A stretch of 64,000 nt of DNA, from the NCBI RefSeq assembly GCF_014358075.1, contig NZ_JACONT010000001.1, positions 124,001-188,000 of the forward strand, given 5' to 3'. The position numbers and the translations under genes are program-made. The stretch comes from Sphingomonas albertensis (GTDB lineage: Bacteria > Pseudomonadota > Alphaproteobacteria > Sphingomonadales > Sphingomonadaceae). Positions 60,399-64,000 of the stretch are shown here, one piece after another; position 1 is the stretch's first letter, and every line of letters starts with the position of its first letter. The notes beneath the pieces are model-generated. The model was not told the DNA's origin. It was given only the letters and a program-made list of their open reading frames with translations, and did no database searches.

Positions 60399-62045
60399 GT
60401 GCGGCAGTGGAATACGCGGAAGGCTTTGCGCGAGGAGCGGATCGCGGCCGGGGCGAGCTTCGCCACCGGCAAGCTGGTCGATCCCGAGACGCTGGTCGAT
60501 TTCCTCGAGGCGGTGCTGCGGCCCGGCGACCGGGTCTGTCTCGAGGGCGACAACCAGAAACAGGCGGACGTGCTGGCGAAGGCGCTGGCGGCGATTGACC
60601 CGGCGCGGATCCACGATCTGCACATGGTCCAGTCGGGCGTGGTGCTGCCCGAGCATCTCGACGTGTTCGACAGCGGCATCGCGAGGCGCCTCGACTTCTC
60701 CTATTCGGGCCCGCAATCGGCGCGGATCGCGAAGATGCTGTTCGGTGGCAAGATCGAGCTGGGCGCGATCCACACCTATCTCGAATTGTTCGCACGCTAT
60801 TTCGTCGACCTCACCCCGCAGGTCGCACTGATCGCCGCGGTCAGCGCGGACCGCCACGGCAATCTCTATACCGGCCCCAACACCGAGGACACGCCGACGG
60901 TGGTCGAGGCGACCAGCTTCGGCAGCGGGCTGGTGATCGCGCAGGTCGGAGAGATCGTCGATACGCTGCCGCGCGTCGACATCCCCGGCGACCAGGTCCA
61001 TTTCGTGCTCGACGCGGGCAAGCCCTTCTATGTCGAACCGCTGTTCACGCGCGATCCCGCGGCGATGACCGAGACGCAGATCCTGACCGCGATGCTGGCG
61101 ATCAAGGGGCTGTACCAACCCTATGGCGTGCGCCGGCTGAACCACGGGATCGGCTTCAACACCGCGGCGATCGAGTTGCTGCTGCCGACCTATGGCGAAA
61201 AGCTCGGGCTGAAGGGCAAGATCTGCACGCACTGGGCACTCAATCCGCATCCGACGCTGATCCCGGCGATTGAGGCGGGCTGGGTCGAGCAGGTGCATTG
61301 CTTCGGCTCCGAGGTCGGCATGGAGGATTACCTCGCCGCGCGGCCCGACATCTTCTTCACCGGCCCCGACGGATCGCTCCGCTCGAACCGCGCCTTCAGC
61401 CAGACTGCTGGGCTTTATGCCTGCGACATGTTCATCGGCTCAACGCTCCAGATCGACCTCGCCGGGCATAGCTCGACGATCACTGCGAACCGGATCGCCG
61501 GCTTTGGCGGCGCGCCCAACATGGGATCGGACGCGCGTGGGCGGCGGCATCCGAGCTCGCCTTGGTTGCTGGCGGGGGCGGAGGCCGACCCGGATACGGC
61601 GGCGCCCTTGAGACGTGGGCGGAAACTGGTGGTGCAGATCGGCGAGACGTTCGGCGAGGGCAACGCGCCGCTGTTCGTCGAGAAGCTCGGCGCGCTCGAA
61701 CTTGCCGAGAAGCTCGATCTCGATCTGGCACCGATCATGGTCTATGCCGACGACACCACGCATATAGTCACCGAGGAGGGCATCGCCAACCTGTTGCTGT
61801 GCCGTACCGCCGACGAGCGCGAGCAGGCGATCCGCGGCGTCGCGGGCTTCACCGAGATCGGCCGCGGCCGCAACAAGGCGATGGTCGAGCGATTGCGCGC
61901 ACGAAAGATCATCCAGCGGCCCGAGGACCTGGGCATCGACCCACTCGACGCGAACCGGAATATGCTCGCCGCCCGATCGATCAAGGATCTCATGCTCGCC
62001 TCGGGCGGGCTGTACCGGCCACCGAGCCGCTTCCGGAACTGGTAG
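60399..62045 (+). CDS. mdcA: Malonate decarboxylase alpha subunit
   Basis: A 548-residue acetyl-S-ACP:malonate ACP transferase subunit. It moves the acyl-carrier from acetate to malonate in the biotin-independent enzyme. The N-terminus (RQWNTRKALREERI) and segments such as DIPGDQVHFVLDAGKPFYVE and GFGGAPNMGSDARGRRHPS are MdcA landmarks. The start is GTG 60399 with AGGAGG six bases upstream. It leads the order mdcA-mdcC-mdcD-mdcE; mdcB and mdcG, needed for the prosthetic group, are not seen and may lie beyond the right edge. Confidence 0.96.
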   Translation: MRQWNTRKALREERIAAGASFATGKLVDPETLVDFLEAVLRPGDRVCLEGDNQKQADVLAKALAAIDPARIHDLHMVQSGVVLPEHLDVFDSGIARRLDFSYSGPQSARIAKMLFGGKIELGAIHTYLELFARYFVDLTPQVALIAAVSADRHGNLYTGPNTEDTPTVVEATSFGSGLVIAQVGEIVDTLPRVDIPGDQVHFVLDAGKPFYVEPLFTRDPAAMTETQILTAMLAIKGLYQPYGVRRLNHGIGFNTAAIELLLPTYGEKLGLKGKICTHWALNPHPTLIPAIEAGWVEQVHCFGSEVGMEDYLAARPDIFFTGPDGSLRSNRAFSQTAGLYACDMFIGSTLQIDLAGHSSTITANRIAGFGGAPNMGSDARGRRHPSSPWLLAGAEADPDTAAPLRRGRKLVVQIGETFGEGNAPLFVEKLGALELAEKLDLDLAPIMVYADDTTHIVTEEGIANLLLCRTADEREQAIRGVAGFTEIGRGRNKAMVERLRARKIIQRPEDLGIDPLDANRNMLAARSIKDLMLASGGLYRPPSRFRNW

Positions 62046-62052
62046 GACAATC

Positions 62053-62370
62053 ATGGAAATTCTCCATTTCGATATCGCCGCGCCGACCCCGGCAGGCGGC
62101 ACGCGCGCAATGGCGCTGGTCGGCGTGGTCGCGTCGGGCAATCTCGAGGTGCTGGTCGAGCGCGGCGACGCACCCGATCGATGCGCGATCGAGATCAGCA
62201 CTGCCGCCCACGGCTTTCGCGACCTGTGGGACGCAGTGGTCGCCGATTTCGTCGGCAGGCGTGCGGTCGGCGGCCTGCGGATCGCGATCAACGACGGCGG
62301 CGCGCGACCCGACACCGTGTCGCTGCGGCTCGCCCAGGGCGTCCGCATGATCGAGGAGCCCGAGGCATGA
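62053..62370 (+). CDS. mdcC: Malonate decarboxylase acyl carrier subunit (delta)
   Basis: A 105-residue acyl carrier protein. The serine that receives the phosphoribosyl-dephospho-CoA arm is Ser28 in VASGNLEVL; downstream INDGGARPDTVSLRLAQG is typical. It starts seven bases after mdcA and overlaps mdcD by ATGA. It carries the acetyl and malonyl groups between subunits. Confidence 0.93.
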   Translation: MEILHFDIAAPTPAGGTRAMALVGVVASGNLEVLVERGDAPDRCAIEISTAAHGFRDLWDAVVADFVGRRAVGGLRIAINDGGARPDTVSLRLAQGVRMIEEPEA

Positions 62371-63389
62371 GCAACGTGCACCAGAGCTGGTACGAGGCGG
62401 GCGCGCGCGAGCGGATTGCGGCGCTGGTCGACACCGGGAGTTTTGCCGAGTTCGTCGGGCCCGAACAGCGCGAAACGAGCCCGCATCTCGGCATCTTCGA
62501 CTTGCCCGCGCAGTTCGACGACGGGATCGTGGTCGGCAGCGCGACGCTAGACGGCACACCCGTGCTCATTGCCGCACAGGAGGGCCGCTTCATGGGCGGC
62601 GCGTTCGGCGAGGTGCACGGCGCCAAGCTCACCGGGCTGTTGCGTGCGGCCAAGGCGCTCGGGCGCGACGTGGTGATCGCGTTCGACACCGGCGGCGTTC
62701 GCTTGCAGGAGGCCAACGCCGGCGAGATCGCGATCGCCGAGATCATGCGCGCGGTCGCCGAAGCGCGGATGGCGGGCGTCCGCGTCGTCGGGCTGATCGG
62801 CGGTCGCGCCGGCTGTTACGGCGGCGGCGGGTTGATCGCGGGATGCTGCTCGACGCTGATCGTGTCCGAACAGGGCCGCATCAGCGTGACCGGCCCCGAG
62901 GTGATCGAGACCAACATGGGCGTCGAGGAGTTCGATTCACGCGATCGCGCACTGGTCTGGCGGACAATGGGCGGCAAGCACCGCACGTTGATCGGCGGCG
63001 CGGACGTGTTCGTCGACGACGACGCGGCGGCGTTTCGCGACGCGGCGCGTGCGGCGTTGGTGCGGTCGGCTCGACCGATGTCAGATCGGAGCGCCTCGCC
63101 TGACCCGTTCGCCCCGAGCGAAGTCGAAGGGCTAGGCTCAATCGACGGTGCTTCGACTTCGCTCAGCACGTACGGGAGCGGGGAGCGATCCATTCTCGAT
63201 CTAGAGACGCTAGCGGCTGAGCAGGCGCGCCTCAAGCGCCGGATCGCGCGGTTTGGGGATGCAGTTGACGCCACCGACATCTGGCGCACGCTCGGGATCG
63301 ACGATCCTAAGGCGGTCCCCGATATGCCTGCCGCCGCCTTCGCCACCCTTGCCGCCCAGTATCGGGAGAGCGCCGATGACGCCCGCTGA
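62367..63389 (+). CDS. mdcD: Malonate decarboxylase beta subunit with in-frame repeat insertion
   Basis: A 340-residue carboxyltransferase-fold subunit that, with MdcE, decarboxylates malonyl-S-ACP. GRFMGGAFGEVHGAK, FDTGGVRLQEANAGE and GGRAGCYGGGGLIAGCC are MdcD landmarks. Relatives are about 285 residues. The excess is near residues 240-275, where a palindromic repeat is translated (PFAPSEVEG and STSLSTYGSG). The conserved tail resumes at LDLETLAAEQARLKRRI. The core active-site region is upstream of the insertion and intact. It overlaps mdcC by 4 bp and mdcE by 14 bp. Confidence 0.93.
   Translation: MSNVHQSWYEAGARERIAALVDTGSFAEFVGPEQRETSPHLGIFDLPAQFDDGIVVGSATLDGTPVLIAAQEGRFMGGAFGEVHGAKLTGLLRAAKALGRDVVIAFDTGGVRLQEANAGEIAIAEIMRAVAEARMAGVRVVGLIGGRAGCYGGGGLIAGCCSTLIVSEQGRISVTGPEVIETNMGVEEFDSRDRALVWRTMGGKHRTLIGGADVFVDDDAAAFRDAARAALVRSARPMSDRSASPDPFAPSEVEGLGSIDGASTSLSTYGSGERSILDLETLAAEQARLKRRIARFGDAVDATDIWRTLGIDDPKAVPDMPAAAFATLAAQYRESADDAR
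63104..63174. repeat. Palindromic repeat element inserted in frame in mdcD
   Basis: The arms 63104-63130 and 63149-63174 are near reverse complements sharing the perfect core GAGCGAAGTCGAAG / CTTCGACTTCGCTC. This family (arms with CTTCGACTTCGCTC) is common between genes in sphingomonads. Here it lies inside a coding frame without a stop. It is different in sequence from the repeat in cydD. Confidence 0.88.
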
Positions 63390-64000
63390 GATCCTCGCCT
63401 CGCTGTTTCCGTCCGGCCATTCGGTATCGGCCGAGGGCGACCTGTTGTTCGGGCAAGGGACGTTGCCCGGCGGTGCGGTCGTCCACGTCGTCGGCGCAAC
63501 CGCGCGCGCGCCGATCGGAATCGATCAGGCGATCCGGCTGTCCGGCGCGGTGCTGGAGATCGCGCGCAGCGACGATGCCGCGCCGATCCTGTTCCTCGTC
63601 GACAGCGCCAGCCAGCGGATGAGCCGCCGCGACGAACTGCTCGGGCTGAGCGAATATCTCGCGCATCTCGCCAAGTCGCTGCTGCTGGCGGAAGCGCGCG
63701 GCCACCGCACGATCGGACTGCTCTACGGCGGCAGCGCGGCGGGCGCGTTCATCGCCACCGCGCTCGCTTGTGGCACGCTGGTCGCATTGCCTGGTGCGCA
63801 CCCCGAAGTGATGGATCTCGCCTCGATGTCACGCGTGACGAAACTGCCGATCGAGGTGCTGGAGGCGAAGGCAAAGACCACGCCGGTCTTTGCGCCGGGT
63901 CTCGGCAACCTCGTCAGCGTCGGCGGTATCGCGGCGGTCTGGGATGCGGACGACAGTCTTGCGGACCAGTTGCAGGCGTTGCTGGCATGTCCGCGCGACG
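63376..64000 (+). CDS. mdcE: Malonate decarboxylase gamma subunit (partial, N-terminal 208 codons)
   Basis: Starts at ATG 63376 inside the end of mdcD and runs off the right edge. The product begins MTPAEILASLFPSGHSVSAE and continues VVGATARAPIGIDQAIRLSG and LFLVDSASQRMSRRDELLG, which are typical of MdcE, the partner of MdcD in the carboxyltransferase-like core. GGSAAGAFIATALACG forms the oxyanion region. Confidence 0.93.
   Translation, partial: MTPAEILASLFPSGHSVSAEGDLLFGQGTLPGGAVVHVVGATARAPIGIDQAIRLSGAVLEIARSDDAAPILFLVDSASQRMSRRDELLGLSEYLAHLAKSLLLAEARGHRTIGLLYGGSAAGAFIATALACGTLVALPGAHPEVMDLASMSRVTKLPIEVLEAKAKTTPVFAPGLGNLVSVGGIAAVWDADDSLADQLQALLACPRD

Overview
The window looks like chromosome of a sphingomonad (Sphingomonas-like alphaproteobacterium). 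The DNA is uniformly GC-rich, genes are packed into 4-nt-overlapping operons, and there are two large TonB-dependent receptors of the Caulobacter/Xanthomonas type. Sphingomonad-type palindromic repeats, an EL222-like LOV-HTH regulator and a rhodopsin with its retinal-forming oxygenase point the same way. This assignment is inferred from gene content; there is no rRNA or marker gene here. I see no tRNA, rRNA, CRISPR array, prophage or insertion sequence.

Layout. 1-4144 (-): AraC-type regulator, membrane-fusion lipoprotein and RND pump (cut by the left edge). 4420-7092 (+): dienelactone hydrolase and a secreted DUF885 peptidase-like protein. 7152-16173 (-): a CoA-ester catabolic operon (MaoC hydratase, MFS permease, MmgE/PrpD, acyl-CoA dehydrogenase, CoA-transferase, GntR, CitE-type lyase) with a porin in front. 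Its content matches the itaconate degradation locus of Pseudomonas. 16335-19062: thioesterase II, FUSC protein, nucleoside deaminase. 19296-28015: a low-oxygen block with an FNR-type regulator, a possible hemerythrin-like protein, cydABX, cydDC and an OmpW-like porin, joined by FNR-type boxes. 28105-32820 (+): TolC, HlyD and two ABC-2 permeases without an ATPase. 32897-36151 (-): DEAD-box helicase and a GAF-GGDEF-EAL protein.

36392-44120: a LacI-controlled uptake and catabolism cluster (TonB receptor, MFS, Gfo/Idh/MocA protein, aldo/keto reductase, SsuD-like monooxygenase), proposed here to degrade a sulfosugar such as sulfoquinovose. 44242-45674: fasciclin protein and FAD oxidoreductase. 45630-48358 (-): LOV-LuxR regulator, proton-pumping rhodopsin and Blh, a light-harvesting module. 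48512-52694: LysR divergent from MFS, LLM flavin enzyme and EthD-like protein. 53156-58272 (+): carbohydrate TonB receptor, remains of a GH51 arabinofuranosidase, and mannonate dehydratase. 58319-64000: malonate use, with madLM and a GntR gene divergent from mdcACDE (mdcE cut by the right edge).

Two conserved enzymes, CydD and MdcD, each carry a different palindromic repeat inserted in frame. Together the genes describe an oligotroph that takes up complex organic matter through TonB receptors and porins, uses dicarboxylic acids through CoA esters, respires at low oxygen through cytochrome bd, and supplements energy with light.
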